64,000 bases of DNA from Halobacteroidaceae bacterium (GTDB lineage Bacteria; Bacillota; Halanaerobiia; B1SED10-174): the NCBI GenBank assembly GCA_003551665.1, contig PUNE01000079.1, forward strand, positions 62,001 through 126,000. The letters run 5' to 3'. Position numbers and translations under genes: made by a program. The notes beneath the pieces were generated by a model. The model worked only from the letters and a program-made list of their open reading frames with translations, had not been told where the DNA came from and searched no databases. How positions within the stretch are numbered: position 1 is the first letter of the stretch; every line of letters starts with the position of its first letter. Positions 9,290-18,242 of the stretch are shown piece after piece.

Positions 9290-9797
9290 TTGCTCCCGCC
9301 TCCCGCAAACCAGGCAGAAGTTCAACTTCCATCTGCCCTCGGTCAAGATCCACCTTTTTAACTACCTTTTTCAGGGCAGGAATGAGAATTTCCTCGTCCT
9401 CTTTTTCCACAAGAAAAACATCATTCCCCGGAAGAGACATTACCTCTTTAAGGGTTCCTAGGCGCTCCCCGTTACCTGTAAAGACCTCTATCCCGATCAG
9501 TTCGTAGATATAATACTCTCCCCTGGGGAGTTCCTTTCTCCAGGACGCGGGAATGAAAAGAAGTTTATTCCGCAGTTGTTCTGCCCCTTCTATGGAATCA
9601 ATCCCTTCGATTTTCAGGAAAACCAGGTTCTTCTGGAAGCGAACTCCACAAATTTTCAGTTCTTTATTCCCCCGGGCATCAGAAAAGACTTTTTCCAATT
9701 CCAAAAACCTCTCGGGAGAGCGGGTAAGGGGTTCAACCTTAAGTTCACCCTTAACACCCTGGGGTTTGAGTACTTTTCCAACCGCAAGAAAATCCAT
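9279..9797 (-). CDS. rimM: Ribosome maturation factor RimM
   Basis: RimM assists maturation of the 30S head by binding S19. The 172-residue protein has the N-terminal VGKVLKPQGVKGELKV motif and the PRC-barrel half (YYIYELIGIEVF, then EILIPALKKVVKKVD). It lies in the usual rpsP-khpA-rimM-trmD order. Confidence 0.95.
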   Translation of the reverse strand: MDFLAVGKVLKPQGVKGELKVEPLTRSPERFLELEKVFSDARGNKELKICGVRFQKNLVFLKIEGIDSIEGAEQLRNKLLFIPASWRKELPRGEYYIYELIGIEVFTGNGERLGTLKEVMSLPGNDVFLVEKEDEEILIPALKKVVKKVDLDRGQMEVELLPGLREAGANEN

Positions 9798-9822
9798 AAC
9801 TCCACCTCACCGGGAAAAGTTA

Positions 9823-10053
9823 TTATTCCAGGATATCAACCTGGCTCCTTTTCCCCTCTCGGGCAGCCGAGGCCTTGGCAAGAGTTCTGATTGCCTTTGC
9901 AATGCGACCCTGTTTGCCAATAACTTTACCCATATCTTCCTCGGCGACCTTTATTCCAACCCGGACCAGTTTATCTTCTTCTTGCACATTAATCTCAACC
10001 TGTTCCGGATTATCTACAAGTGCACAGGTAATGTACCTGATCAGTTCTTGCAA
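9823..10053 (-). CDS. khpA: KH-domain RNA-binding protein KhpA (YlqC)
   Basis: A 76-residue single KH domain protein. The KH signature VIGKQGRIAKAIRTL lies near residue 41, and the N-terminus MQELIRYITCALVDNPE is typical. Homologues bind RNA with KhpB and affect cell division and elongation in streptococci. It sits between rpsP and rimM as in other Bacillota. Confidence 0.93.
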   Translation of the reverse strand: MQELIRYITCALVDNPEQVEINVQEEDKLVRVGIKVAEEDMGKVIGKQGRIAKAIRTLAKASAAREGKRSQVDILE

Positions 10054-10068
10054 AGGAAGCCCCCCTTA

Positions 10069-10341
10069 CTATTTCTGCTGTTGAAATTTTTCCATAATAC
10101 CGGCTTTGCGGAAAAGGGTCCGGACGGTATCCGAAGGACGGGCCCCTTTGGCAAGCCATTCCAGGGCTTTTTCTTCTTCAATCTTCACCTCAGCCGGATC
10201 CCCTGTGGGATTGTAATAACCAAGTTCATCAATAAAACGTCCATCAGGAGCCCTGCGAGAATCCGCTACCACAAACCGATAAAATGCATTTCTTTTTGCA
10301 CCCATTCTTTTCAATCTGATTTTTACTGCCAAATCTTTCAC
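10069..10341 (-). CDS. rpsP: 30S ribosomal protein S16
   Basis: The 90-residue protein starts [22 protein letters not shown] and carries [18 protein letters not shown], both signatures of S16, a small-subunit assembly protein. It is co-transcribed between ffh and khpA. Confidence 0.97.
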   Translation of the reverse strand: MKDLAVKIRLKRMGAKRNAFYRFVVADSRRAPDGRFIDELGYYNPTGDPAEVKIEEEKALEWLAKGARPSDTVRTLFRKAGIMEKFQQQK

Positions 10342-10354
10342 CTCCGCTTTTTTT

Positions 10355-11686
10355 CTAGAAGGGGAAGGGGTTTTTCATCATTGAACTCTTCCCCGATTTT
10401 TGGAATCTCTTCATCATTTTTTTCATTTCCTTAAACTGTTTGAGCAATCTGTTTACCTCCTGGGAAGAAGTGCCGCTCCCAAGGGCTATCCTGCGCCGCC
10501 GACTACCATCAATTATATCGGGATTCTGCCGCTCTTTCCTGGTCATGGAGTTGATAATTGCCTCCGTATAAACCAGTTGTTTCTCATCTACCTGGAGATT
10601 TTTAAGCATTTTCTTGTTACCCATTCCTGGTAGCATGCCAATGATATCTTCCAGGGGTCCCATTTCCCGAACCTGATGGAGCTGTTCCAGAAAGTCGTCA
10701 AAGGTGAAGCTGGCTTCCCGGAGTTTTTGCTCCATTTTTTTGGCCTGCTCCCTGTCATAGCTGGCTTCAGACTTTTCAATTAAACCAAGGACATCTCCCA
10801 TTCCCAGTATTCTGGAAGCGAGGCGATCGGGATGGAAGGGTTCCAGAGCATCAGCCTTTTCCCCTACTCCAACAAATTTTATAGGAGCTGAGGTAACTGC
10901 TTTTATTGATAGAGCAGCTCCCCCGCGGGCGTCGCCATCCATTTTGGTTAAAACCACACCGGTTAACCCCAGATCCCGGTTAAAACTCTCTGCGAGATTA
11001 ACCGCATCCTGTCCTGTCATGGAATCCGCAACCAGGAGAATTTCGCCAGGGTTAATAGCCTGCTTGAGATCCTTAAGTTCTTCCATCATTTCCTCGTTAA
11101 TATGGAGGCGTCCTGCGGTATCAATTATTACTGGCTCAAAGCCTTCCCGGCGGGCCTTGGAAAGGGCTCCCCGGCAGATATCCCGGGGGGTTGTTTTTGT
11201 CCCCAGAGAAAAAACCTCGATCCCGGTCTGTTTCCCCAGGGTTTCCAGCTGGTCAATGGCCGCAGGACGATAAACATCAGCCGCAACCAGCAGGGGTTTT
11301 TTCCCGTTTTTCCGCAGGTAATTGCCCAGCTTGGCAGTGGCAGTCGTCTTCCCTGCACCCTGGAGGCCAACCAGCATGACTACCGGAATTTCTCCAGTCA
11401 GGTTCAGATCCTCCCGTTCGCTACCCATGAGTGCCGTTAATTCCTGCTGAACAATTTTCACTACCTGCTGGCCGGGAGTTAAGCTGGAAAGAACTTCTTC
11501 TCCCACAGCTTTTTCTTCAACCCTCTTAACAAAATCCTTAACCACCTTAAAGTTAACATCCGCTTCCAGCAGGGCCATTTTGACCTCCCGCATGACCTCT
11601 TTTACATCACGCTGGGAGACCTTCCCCTTGCCGCGCAGTTTTTTCATTGCTCCCTGCAGTTTTTCGGAAAGGTTGGCAAAAACCAA
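10355..11686 (-). CDS. ffh: Signal recognition particle protein Ffh (SRP54)
   Basis: Ffh binds signal peptides and SRP RNA and docks with FtsY for membrane targeting. The N and G domains show [22 protein letters not shown] and the [10 protein letters not shown] motif. The methionine-rich M domain follows ([22 protein letters not shown]) and the protein ends in a Met/Lys-rich tail. I placed the start at TTG 11686, giving [11 protein letters not shown]; another TTG lies 9 nt upstream, so the exact start is uncertain. ylxM is directly upstream. Confidence 0.95.
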   Translation of the reverse strand: MVFANLSEKLQGAMKKLRGKGKVSQRDVKEVMREVKMALLEADVNFKVVKDFVKRVEEKAVGEEVLSSLTPGQQVVKIVQQELTALMGSEREDLNLTGEIPVVMLVGLQGAGKTTATAKLGNYLRKNGKKPLLVAADVYRPAAIDQLETLGKQTGIEVFSLGTKTTPRDICRGALSKARREGFEPVIIDTAGRLHINEEMMEELKDLKQAINPGEILLVADSMTGQDAVNLAESFNRDLGLTGVVLTKMDGDARGGAALSIKAVTSAPIKFVGVGEKADALEPFHPDRLASRILGMGDVLGLIEKSEASYDREQAKKMEQKLREASFTFDDFLEQLHQVREMGPLEDIIGMLPGMGNKKMLKNLQVDEKQLVYTEAIINSMTRKERQNPDIIDGSRRRRIALGSGTSSQEVNRLLKQFKEMKKMMKRFQKSGKSSMMKNPFPF

Positions 11687-11702
11687 TGTTACCAATCCCC
11701 TC

Positions 11703-12035
11703 TCAAAGTTTTTCCATTCTCTTCACCATTTCCAGTAAATCTCCTTGGGTCGGACATGAACAATTTTCCAGGCCTTTTCTCAATTTTTCCAGGCCCTTTT
11801 TCAATTTCCGGTCCCTTTTGACCAGGCCCATTCTTTCTTCGTACTCCTGCAAAACCTTCTCTGCCCTGTGCAGGTGATCGTAGACTGCCTGCCTGCTGAT
11901 AGAAAGGCCCTCTCCGATCTCTCCCAGGGAAAGATTTTCAAAATAATAGAGGTTAACAATTTTCCTCTGTTTTGAGGTAAGAAGTTGTCCATAAAAATCA
12001 TATAGGTGGCCGATCAGGACCGTCTTTTCCAACAT
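11703..12035 (-). CDS. ylxM: YlxM/p13-family helix-turn-helix protein
   Basis: A 110-residue protein with a sigma-70 region-4-like helix-turn-helix (LSLGEIGEGLSISRQAVYDHL near residues 36-57). YlxM homologues are encoded next to ffh and have been linked to the SRP pathway. ATG at 12035 is the first gene after a strong sigma-A promoter. Confidence 0.9.
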   Translation of the reverse strand: MLEKTVLIGHLYDFYGQLLTSKQRKIVNLYYFENLSLGEIGEGLSISRQAVYDHLHRAEKVLQEYEERMGLVKRDRKLKKGLEKLRKGLENCSCPTQGDLLEMVKRMEKL

Positions 12036-12079
12036 AAAACCACCTGCACTCTGTTAAGGATAACAGCTTTACAGGTGAT

Positions 12080-12108
12080 AGTATATTAGACCTGAATCCT
12101 TTTGTCAA
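12080..12108 (-). promoter_or_regulatory. Sigma-A promoter of the ylxM-ffh-ribosomal operon
   Basis: TTGACA (12103-12108) and TATACT (12080-12085) are spaced 17 nt apart on the minus strand, about 45 nt upstream of ylxM. It is among the best promoter matches in the window, as expected for an operon with two ribosomal proteins. Confidence 0.8.
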
Positions 12109-12139
12109 TAGTCACAGGGGAAAAAATTCACGGTTATTA

Positions 12140-13036
12140 TTAATCTTCTCCCAGAAGTTGTTCAACGAAAAGCGTGGGATCAAAGGGTTTTAAGTCTTCC
12201 ATCCCTTCCCCCAGCCCAAGTTTATAAACTGGAAGGTTCAGTTCCCGGGCCAGAGGAAAGACAATGCCTCCCTTGGCTGTCCCGTCAAGTTTGGTTAAGA
12301 TGATCCCATCGATGGTCAGGGATTCGTTAAAAATCCGGGCCTGCTCCAGGGCATTTTGCCCATTGGTTGCGTCGAGAACCAAAAGGGTTTTAAGGTTGGA
12401 TTCCTCTTTACTCAGGACTCTCTTTATTTTTTTCAATTCTTCCATCAGGTTTTTCTCCGTATGCAACCGTCCTGCGGTATCCACCAGCAACAGGTTTTTT
12501 CCCCTTGCAAGGGCAGCTTCCCGGGCATCAAAGCAAACAGCTGCGGGATCAGAACCGGGATCCTGGGCAATAACTGGAAGATTCAACCGTTCTCCCCATA
12601 CTTTTAGCTGATCAATGGCTGCAGCCCGAAAGGTATCCCCAGCAACTATTAAGGGGGCATATTTTTCTTCATGAAAATAATGGGCAAGCTTGGCCAGTGA
12701 GGTGGTCTTACCCGAACCATTTACCCCCACAATCAAGAGGATATTGAGCTGATCTTTTTCCAGTTCAACAGGCGCCGATTGCAAAAAACCCGCGAGAAGG
12801 TTTTTGAACTCTGTGAAAAGTTCCTCTCCTTCCAGTTTCTTTTCCCCCTGAATTTCTTTTAATTCCTCAATTAATTCCATTGTAGTTTTTATGCCAACAT
12901 CCCCCTGGATCAATAGCTCTTCCAGTTCCTCAAAAAAGTCCTCATCCACTTTTCCTTTAAAAAGTCCTACCGTGTTTTTCCATATTCCCTGGCGGGTTTT
13001 GGCCAGTCCTGATTTTAATTTGTCCAAAATACTCAT
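12140..13036 (-). CDS. ftsY: Signal recognition particle receptor FtsY
   Basis: FtsY is the membrane-associated SRP receptor GTPase. The 298-residue protein lacks the long acidic A domain, as is usual in Bacillota. NG-domain motifs are GVNGSGKTT, DTAGRLHTEKN, LDATNGQNA and LTKLDGTAKGG. ATG at 13036 (MSILDKLKSGL) follows GGAGTGG; the reading to 13045 adds three residues without a better ribosome site. Confidence 0.96.
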   Translation of the reverse strand: MSILDKLKSGLAKTRQGIWKNTVGLFKGKVDEDFFEELEELLIQGDVGIKTTMELIEELKEIQGEKKLEGEELFTEFKNLLAGFLQSAPVELEKDQLNILLIVGVNGSGKTTSLAKLAHYFHEEKYAPLIVAGDTFRAAAIDQLKVWGERLNLPVIAQDPGSDPAAVCFDAREAALARGKNLLLVDTAGRLHTEKNLMEELKKIKRVLSKEESNLKTLLVLDATNGQNALEQARIFNESLTIDGIILTKLDGTAKGGIVFPLARELNLPVYKLGLGEGMEDLKPFDPTLFVEQLLGED

Positions 13037-13398
13037 ATTTACCACTCCTAGAACTGATTGGCCCGGAGGCTTAATTTTAATACTTTCCTGGCCTCTTCCC
13101 CTTTTCAGGACCTGGATAAATTGCCTTCCAGATTTACCGGAAATTTTTCCCTTGAAGGGACCTTGAAGTTTCTGGAAAATCTTCCCTTGTAAGGTCCCAA
13201 GGCATACCGGGGAAGAGGAAAAATTGCCTTTCTTAATTCTACCCGAAAGAGCCCCGAACAGGCCAGTTCTGCCCGGGGGAATAAATTAGAACTAACAGGG
13301 CAGGATCTGTTTTAACCCTCGGGGTAGAGGGGAAATCCTTCCCGGAAAAACCAGATTCCTCTTTAATGTTTCCCAACGGGATCTTTTCCTGAAATGGA
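13037..13398 (-). other. Non-coding gap between smc and ftsY with inverted repeats
   Basis: About 360 nt hold no convincing gene on either strand. An inverted repeat GGGACCTT/AAGGTCCC (13157-13164 and 13191-13198) lies in a patch where CTTGAAGGGA-like words recur. Composition is similar to the flanks. It may contain an ftsY promoter, structured leader RNA or a decayed gene; I could not decide. Confidence 0.4.
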
Positions 13399-16300
13399 CT
13401 AACTGGCCCTTTCTTTTAAACGGTAAGATATAATTTTGGAAACCCCTTCCTCTTCCATTGTTATTCCATAAATCGTATTGGCTTCAGCAATGGTTCTCTT
13501 ACGGTGGGTAATTATTATGAACTGGGATAAATCGTTTAAATCTCCCAAAAATGAAATAAAACGGTCAACATTGGCATCATCCAGTGGGGCGTCTATCTCG
13601 TCCAGGACGTAGAAGGGACAGGGTTTTACTTTCATCAGAGCAAAAAGAAGGGCAATGGCGGTAAGGGCTTTTTCTCCTCCGGACATTAAGGAAAGCTTCT
13701 GCAGCTTTTTCCCGGGAGGCTGGGCTACAACTTCCACTCCTGTTTCCAGCAATTCCTGTTCATTGGAAAGATAGAGGTGAGCCTTGCCACCCTGGAATAG
13801 TTTGTTGAAAACATCCTCAAATTCCCTGCTTACTTTTTTAAAGGTAGCCAGAAATTTCTTTTCCATTGTCCTATCAATACCCTCAATTATTCGGTTCAGG
13901 GTATCCTGGGCTTCTCTCAGGTCCCGGTGCTGTTCCCGCATGAAATTAAGACGCTTTTCCAGGGCTTCATATTCTTCAATAGCTCCCAGGTTAACAGGCT
14001 CCAGGTCTTCTTTTTTGCGCTTTAATTCTTTAATCTCGGTATCTGCACCTCTTAGATCCAGAGAATCATCAGCATGGCTCTGGGCTTTTTTAATATCCAG
14101 GCTATACTCCCGGAAAAGCCAATCAACAATTTTATCCCTTTCTCCCTCCAGCCTGGTTTCTTCAAGCTGCAGGGTGTGCAGTTTTTTCTCATTTTTCTCC
14201 AGTTCTTCTTTCTTTTTTTCCAGGTCTTTTTGCAACTGGGTTTCTTTTTCTTCCAGTTCTACTTTATTTTCCTCTATTTCTTTTAACTGGCCTTCCTCGA
14301 AAGCTTTCTCCTCTCTGCAGGAGGTTTTCTGTTCCTTCCACTCCTCAATATTTTTTTCCAGATCGGAAATTGAGCTTTCCAGTTCCTGCATCTGCTTTTC
14401 TTTTTCCTGCTGCTCAAGGTTTAATTCTTCTATTTCCTGTCTGTTTTTCTTCAACTGTTGCTGGAGATGGTTATAGCTCTGGCGCGTCTCAGCCATTGCC
14501 ACCCGGAGATCCATAACCGAATTTTTATCCTCGCCTCGCTTTAAATCCAGTTCTTCCAGTTCCGCTTCCAGACTATACAGGTTCTTTCTCTTTTCCTGAA
14601 CTTTATCCTGAATATCTTCAATTTCTTCTTCTTCAGTAGCCAGTTTTCGCTTCACGTCTCCGAACTTATCCTGAAGCCGGGCAGATCTTTTTTCATGTTC
14701 TTCGAGCTCAGTTTCTGCTTTGGCATGGTTTTTCTCCTGCAGACTGATATCCTTTTCCAGGGCCTTTACCTCCAACTGCATTTCATAAAAACTGTTCCGG
14801 AACTCTTCATTTTCCCGCTGAAGTTGGTCCCGCCTGGTTTCTTTTTCCTTCAGGCTGTTTTCCAGTTTTTTCTGCTTTTCCTTAGCCCGGTCAAGTTGCC
14901 GGGCCAGATCCTTTTCCTGGCTGGTTCCGCTGAAAAGGGTTTTTCTCCTCCTGCTGCCACCGGTCATTGCACCACCGGGTTGAATAATATCACCATCAAG
15001 GGTTACAAAGCGCAATCTGTTCCCTGTCTCCCGGGAAGCTTTAACCGCATCATCCATTTTCTTGGTTATAATAACTCTGCCCAGGAGATTGGAAAAAACC
15101 GGTTCCAGTTCAGGAGCAAATTCTAACATTTCAACTCCTGTTCCCAGGATACCAGGCAGTTTCAGAATTTTTTCTTCTGCCGGACCCAGTCCTCGACCTC
15201 TAATTAAATCAAGGGGTAAGAAAGTAGCCCTTCCTGCATTATTATCTTTTAAAAGCCGGATGGCATTTCGTGCTGCCCGGTCAGTTTCAGTTATTATATT
15301 TTGTTCTCTGCCTTCTAAAGCAGCAGCAATAGCATCCGAATAACGTGCTTCTACCTGAAAAGACTCCGAAACAGTACCCAAAATACCCCCAAGCCGTTCC
15401 TCACTGGCGGCATTAAGGACTGCCCTCACACCACTTTTGTAACCCCGGCCTTTTTCCCGGAAATCACTCAGGACTGTAAGCTGGTTGCGAAGCCTGGCAA
15501 TTTCTTCTTCCAGGTTCCCTTTCTGATTATGCAGTTCATGGAGTTCTTCTTGAGCTTTCCTGAACCTCTCATCAGTTTCCTGGCTTTTCTTACTCAGGTC
15601 AGCCAGTTCTTTTTGTTTCTCCTTCAGGGTTTTCCGGCTTTCCTGGAGACCATCCTCCAGTTCGGTAACATTTTTTCTGGCATTTTCCCTGGTTGAATCC
15701 AGTTCCTGCAGCCTGGTTTCCAGTCGAGTTCTTTCCCCTTCCAGCTCCTGGACTGTCTTCCGTTTCTGGCTCATTTTATTTAAATAATCTTTTATTTTAC
15801 TGCGAAGGTTTTCTTTCTCCTGATGGAGAGTATCGCCCCTTGTTATTTTCCTCTGTTCTTCTTTGGAAAAGGAGTCCAGTTTTTCTTCCAGATCCTTTAC
15901 TTTTTTCTCCTTTTCCTCCAGTTCTTTTTTGAGTAGCTGGCCTTCTTTTTTCTTACGGGAAAAATTTTCTTCCAGGGCTTCCAGGGCTTTAAGTTTTTCC
16001 TGCCTGGATTGCCGATTAACCCTTATTTTCTCCTGGTTTATTTCAATCTTATTACCCAGAACCTCAACTCTATTACCCATCTGGTAGATTTTTTCCCTTG
16101 TTTTATCCAGTTCTTCAGTTTTTTCTTTGCGATGGAAGGTAATTGTTTTCAGTTCGTCCCTTAATTCCCCGGTTTCCCTTTCCTTTTGATCATGTTCTTT
16201 CCTTTTCTCATCAACCTGGCTAAAAAGATCTTTAAGGCGATCAGAGTAGCGGTTGTATCTGTTTAAAAGAAGGTTTACTTCAAGCAAAAAAAGGCGATCC

Positions 16301-16956
16301 TGGATATCCCTGTACTTCCTTGCAGTCCGGGCCTGTTTTTTCAAAGGCTGGGCCTGCCGGTTGAGTTCAAAGATGATATCCCTGATCCGCCGCTGTTGCT
16401 GGTGAGTATGCTCCAGTTTTCCATATGCTTCTTTTTTGCGGTATTTGTACTTGATAATTCCCGCTGCTTCTTCAAAAAGCTCCCTGCGGTCAGAGGGTTT
16501 GCTCATCAGGATTGTTTCGATTTTCCCCTGCCCCAGGATAGAAGAGGAATCTTTCCGGATACCTCCATCAATTAAAAGATTTTCAATATCTTTTAGCCTG
16601 CAAACTTCACCATTCAAGAGATAGTTGCTACCACTGGTTAAATTAACCCTGCGGGTTATTCTGACCTCATCCTCTGCCAGGGGCAGTTCTCCCCGGGAGT
16701 TGTCCAGGATAAGGGTAACTTCGGCGGCTTTTTTCGGGCCTCTCCTGGTGGTCCCCGAAAAAATCAGGTCCTCCATTTTGCCACCGCGAAGAGTTTTGGC
16801 ACTCTGTTCTCCAAGCACCCAGCGAATTGCATCAACAATATTACTCTTTCCACTCCCGTTGGGACCCACAACTGCGGTTATTTCTCGGTCAAACCAGATA
16901 GTCACCTTGTCCGGGAAAGATTTAAACCCGTTAAGCGTGATACCTTTGATGTGCAT
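13399..16956 (-). CDS. smc: Chromosome segregation protein SMC
   Basis: SMC is the ATPase core of bacterial condensin and works with the ScpA and ScpB proteins encoded at 18-20 kb. The 1185-residue protein has the N-terminal Walker A (GPNGSGKSN) and about 350 residues of coiled coil. The hinge begins around residue 520 (GGILGTVSESFQVEARYS). A second coiled coil follows, then the C-terminal signature LSGGEKALTA-like segment (SLMSGGEKALTAIALL) and Walker B FYVLDEIDAPLDDAN. The start is ATG at 16956, behind GGGGGAAGACA. The usual upstream neighbour rnc is missing; spoVS is there instead. Confidence 0.97.
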   Translation of the reverse strand: MHIKGITLNGFKSFPDKVTIWFDREITAVVGPNGSGKSNIVDAIRWVLGEQSAKTLRGGKMEDLIFSGTTRRGPKKAAEVTLILDNSRGELPLAEDEVRITRRVNLTSGSNYLLNGEVCRLKDIENLLIDGGIRKDSSSILGQGKIETILMSKPSDRRELFEEAAGIIKYKYRKKEAYGKLEHTHQQQRRIRDIIFELNRQAQPLKKQARTARKYRDIQDRLFLLEVNLLLNRYNRYSDRLKDLFSQVDEKRKEHDQKERETGELRDELKTITFHRKEKTEELDKTREKIYQMGNRVEVLGNKIEINQEKIRVNRQSRQEKLKALEALEENFSRKKKEGQLLKKELEEKEKKVKDLEEKLDSFSKEEQRKITRGDTLHQEKENLRSKIKDYLNKMSQKRKTVQELEGERTRLETRLQELDSTRENARKNVTELEDGLQESRKTLKEKQKELADLSKKSQETDERFRKAQEELHELHNQKGNLEEEIARLRNQLTVLSDFREKGRGYKSGVRAVLNAASEERLGGILGTVSESFQVEARYSDAIAAALEGREQNIITETDRAARNAIRLLKDNNAGRATFLPLDLIRGRGLGPAEEKILKLPGILGTGVEMLEFAPELEPVFSNLLGRVIITKKMDDAVKASRETGNRLRFVTLDGDIIQPGGAMTGGSRRRKTLFSGTSQEKDLARQLDRAKEKQKKLENSLKEKETRRDQLQRENEEFRNSFYEMQLEVKALEKDISLQEKNHAKAETELEEHEKRSARLQDKFGDVKRKLATEEEEIEDIQDKVQEKRKNLYSLEAELEELDLKRGEDKNSVMDLRVAMAETRQSYNHLQQQLKKNRQEIEELNLEQQEKEKQMQELESSISDLEKNIEEWKEQKTSCREEKAFEEGQLKEIEENKVELEEKETQLQKDLEKKKEELEKNEKKLHTLQLEETRLEGERDKIVDWLFREYSLDIKKAQSHADDSLDLRGADTEIKELKRKKEDLEPVNLGAIEEYEALEKRLNFMREQHRDLREAQDTLNRIIEGIDRTMEKKFLATFKKVSREFEDVFNKLFQGGKAHLYLSNEQELLETGVEVVAQPPGKKLQKLSLMSGGEKALTAIALLFALMKVKPCPFYVLDEIDAPLDDANVDRFISFLGDLNDLSQFIIITHRKRTIAEANTIYGITMEEEGVSKIISYRLKERAS

Positions 16957-16991
16957 TGTCTTCCCCCATTTCTCCACATCATCAACAAATA

Positions 16992-17252
16992 CTAGCGCGA
17001 TTCAACAATGAACTTGATAGCAGTCCGCTCCTCACCATCAATCTCAATTTCTGCAAAAGAAGGATACATCACCAGATTAATCCCGTTTGGCGCCACATAT
17101 CCGCGGCAGATTGCAATGGCCTTGACTGCTTGGTTAATGGCTCCCGCTCCAATTGCTTGCATTTCCACTCTTTTTTCATTCCTTAAAATTGCTGCCAGAG
17201 CTCCTGCCACTGCTTTTGGCTTTGATTTTGCTGATACCTTTAGAAGTTCCAC
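16992..17252 (-). CDS. spoVS: Stage V sporulation protein S
   Basis: An 86-residue Alba-like protein. VSAKSKPKAVAGALAAIL, QAIGAGAINQAVKAIAI and the C-terminal ERTAIKFIVE are hallmarks of SpoVS, which is needed for normal spore coat and septation in Bacillus. The start is GTG at 17252, behind a GGGGG box. The sequence upstream contains a sigma-H-type promoter, matching the known control of spoVS in Bacillus. Confidence 0.96.
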   Translation of the reverse strand: MELLKVSAKSKPKAVAGALAAILRNEKRVEMQAIGAGAINQAVKAIAICRGYVAPNGINLVMYPSFAEIEIDGEERTAIKFIVESR

Positions 17253-17319
17253 CGTCTTACCCCCTTTTTTTGTGTTCAGCTATGATTAAGGCAACTTCGG
17301 GAAGGAAAATATTGTTTTG

Positions 17320-17354
17320 ATTATATAATTCTACACCAGCCCGTATTAACCTTT
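17320..17354 (-). promoter_or_regulatory. Probable sigma-H promoter (with overlapping sigma-A elements) for spoVS
   Basis: AAAGGTTAA (17346-17354), 11 nt, then GTAGAATTA (17326-17334) fits the sigma-H pattern RNAGGAWWW-N11-12-RNNGAATWW with one mismatch. TTAATA (17344-17349) and TATAAT (17320-17325) could form an overlapping sigma-A promoter with an 18-nt spacer. The match is by eye. Confidence 0.55.
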
Positions 17355-17355
17355 A

Positions 17356-18060
17356 TTAATCACCCTTGAGTCCTTTTAGAACCTTAATTTCTCCTGGGGT
17401 TAAATGCCTGTATTTTCCAGCAGGTAATTCCATTAGTTTTATCGGACCCACGGAGATTCGCTGGAGTCTTTTGACTGGAAGATTAAGCGCCCCCATCATG
17501 CGCCTGACCTGGCGATTTCTTCCCTCATGGATTTTTAATTCAATCAGTCCCGGTTCAAGGAGCCTGGCTTTGGCAGGGTGGGTTGGGCCATCCTCCAGCC
17601 TTATTCCCCCGGTAAGCCTTTTTATTTCCTTTTGTCCCACGGAAGATTCGGTCCAGACCAGGTAGGTTTTTTCAATTTCCTGGCTGGGGTGGCTCAGCTT
17701 AAAAGTAAGGGCTCCATCATTGGTAAGAAGCAAAAGACCCTCGGTATCCCAGTCAAGCCTTCCCACAGGATGCAAATCTTTATACTCCTGGGGCAGGAAA
17801 TCCATTACCGTAGGCCTTCCCTGTGGATCTGTTTTACTGGTAATACAGTAAAGAGGTTTATGGAAGACAAGGTAAACCTTTTCCTTCTTTTTGATTACTT
17901 CCCCATCAACGGTAATTTCGTCCCGATCAGGATCAACTTTTGTTCCCAGCTCACGAACAACTATTCCATTCACTGCCACTCTCCCCGAAGAAATCAATTC
18001 TTCGGATTTCCTTCGGGAAGCAACTCCACGTCGGGCCAGAACTTTTTGCAACCTTTCCAC
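17356..18060 (-). CDS. rluB: Pseudouridine synthase RluB-family (16S/23S rRNA)
   Basis: The 234-residue protein has an N-terminal S4 domain (RLQKVLARRGVASRRKSEELI) and a catalytic domain with the active-site Asp in PVGRLDWDTEGLLLLTNDG near residue 112. C-terminal motifs are EGRNRQVRRMM and LQRISVGPI. It converts uridine to pseudouridine in rRNA; RluB is the most likely family member because scpA-scpB-rluB is a common order. The start is GTG at 18060, behind GGAGGG; longer readings are less supported. Confidence 0.92.
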   Translation of the reverse strand: MERLQKVLARRGVASRRKSEELISSGRVAVNGIVVRELGTKVDPDRDEITVDGEVIKKKEKVYLVFHKPLYCITSKTDPQGRPTVMDFLPQEYKDLHPVGRLDWDTEGLLLLTNDGALTFKLSHPSQEIEKTYLVWTESSVGQKEIKRLTGGIRLEDGPTHPAKARLLEPGLIELKIHEGRNRQVRRMMGALNLPVKRLQRISVGPIKLMELPAGKYRHLTPGEIKVLKGLKGD

Positions 18061-18091
18061 GCCAGGACCCTCCCTCCAGCCGGACCGCTGT

Positions 18092-18133
18092 TCAATCGCA
18101 GGCCCGAATAGTACCTGCAGATAAAGGGAGCAT
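18092..18133 (-). CDS. Possible 13-codon leader peptide upstream of rluB
   Basis: ATG at 18133 follows GAGGAGG and opens a reading frame of 13 residues that stops at 18092, 31 nt before the rluB start. It is downstream of a possible promoter (18156-18184). No regulatory codon run is evident, so it may be chance. Confidence 0.2.
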   Translation of the reverse strand: MLPLSAGTIRACD

Positions 18134-18155
18134 AAAATATTTCTCCTCCTCAATC

Positions 18156-18184
18156 AGCTTAAATCCTTAAGAACACAATGTCAA
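18156..18184 (-). promoter_or_regulatory. Possible sigma-A promoter of rluB
   Basis: TTGACA (18179-18184) and TAAGCT (18156-18161) have a 17-nt spacer. The -35 box is perfect, the -10 box weak. It lies just after the scpB terminator. Confidence 0.4.
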
Positions 18185-18210
18185 CTATTCTTAGGAGTTT
18201 TTCGGGCCAA

Positions 18211-18242
18211 CCAAAAAAGAGGATCAGTTGCCCTCTTTTTGG
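18211..18242 (-). terminator. Intrinsic terminator of the scpAB operon
   Basis: On the minus strand CCAAAAAGAGG pairs with CCTCTTTTTTGG across a 9-nt loop. The stem overlaps the scpB stop codon and its distal arm supplies the U run. Confidence 0.65.

Noticed and set aside
13784-17011. Long open frames on the plus strand opposite smc
   Set aside because: They are Ser/Phe-rich antisense readings of the SMC coiled coils, without ribosome sites or family motifs.
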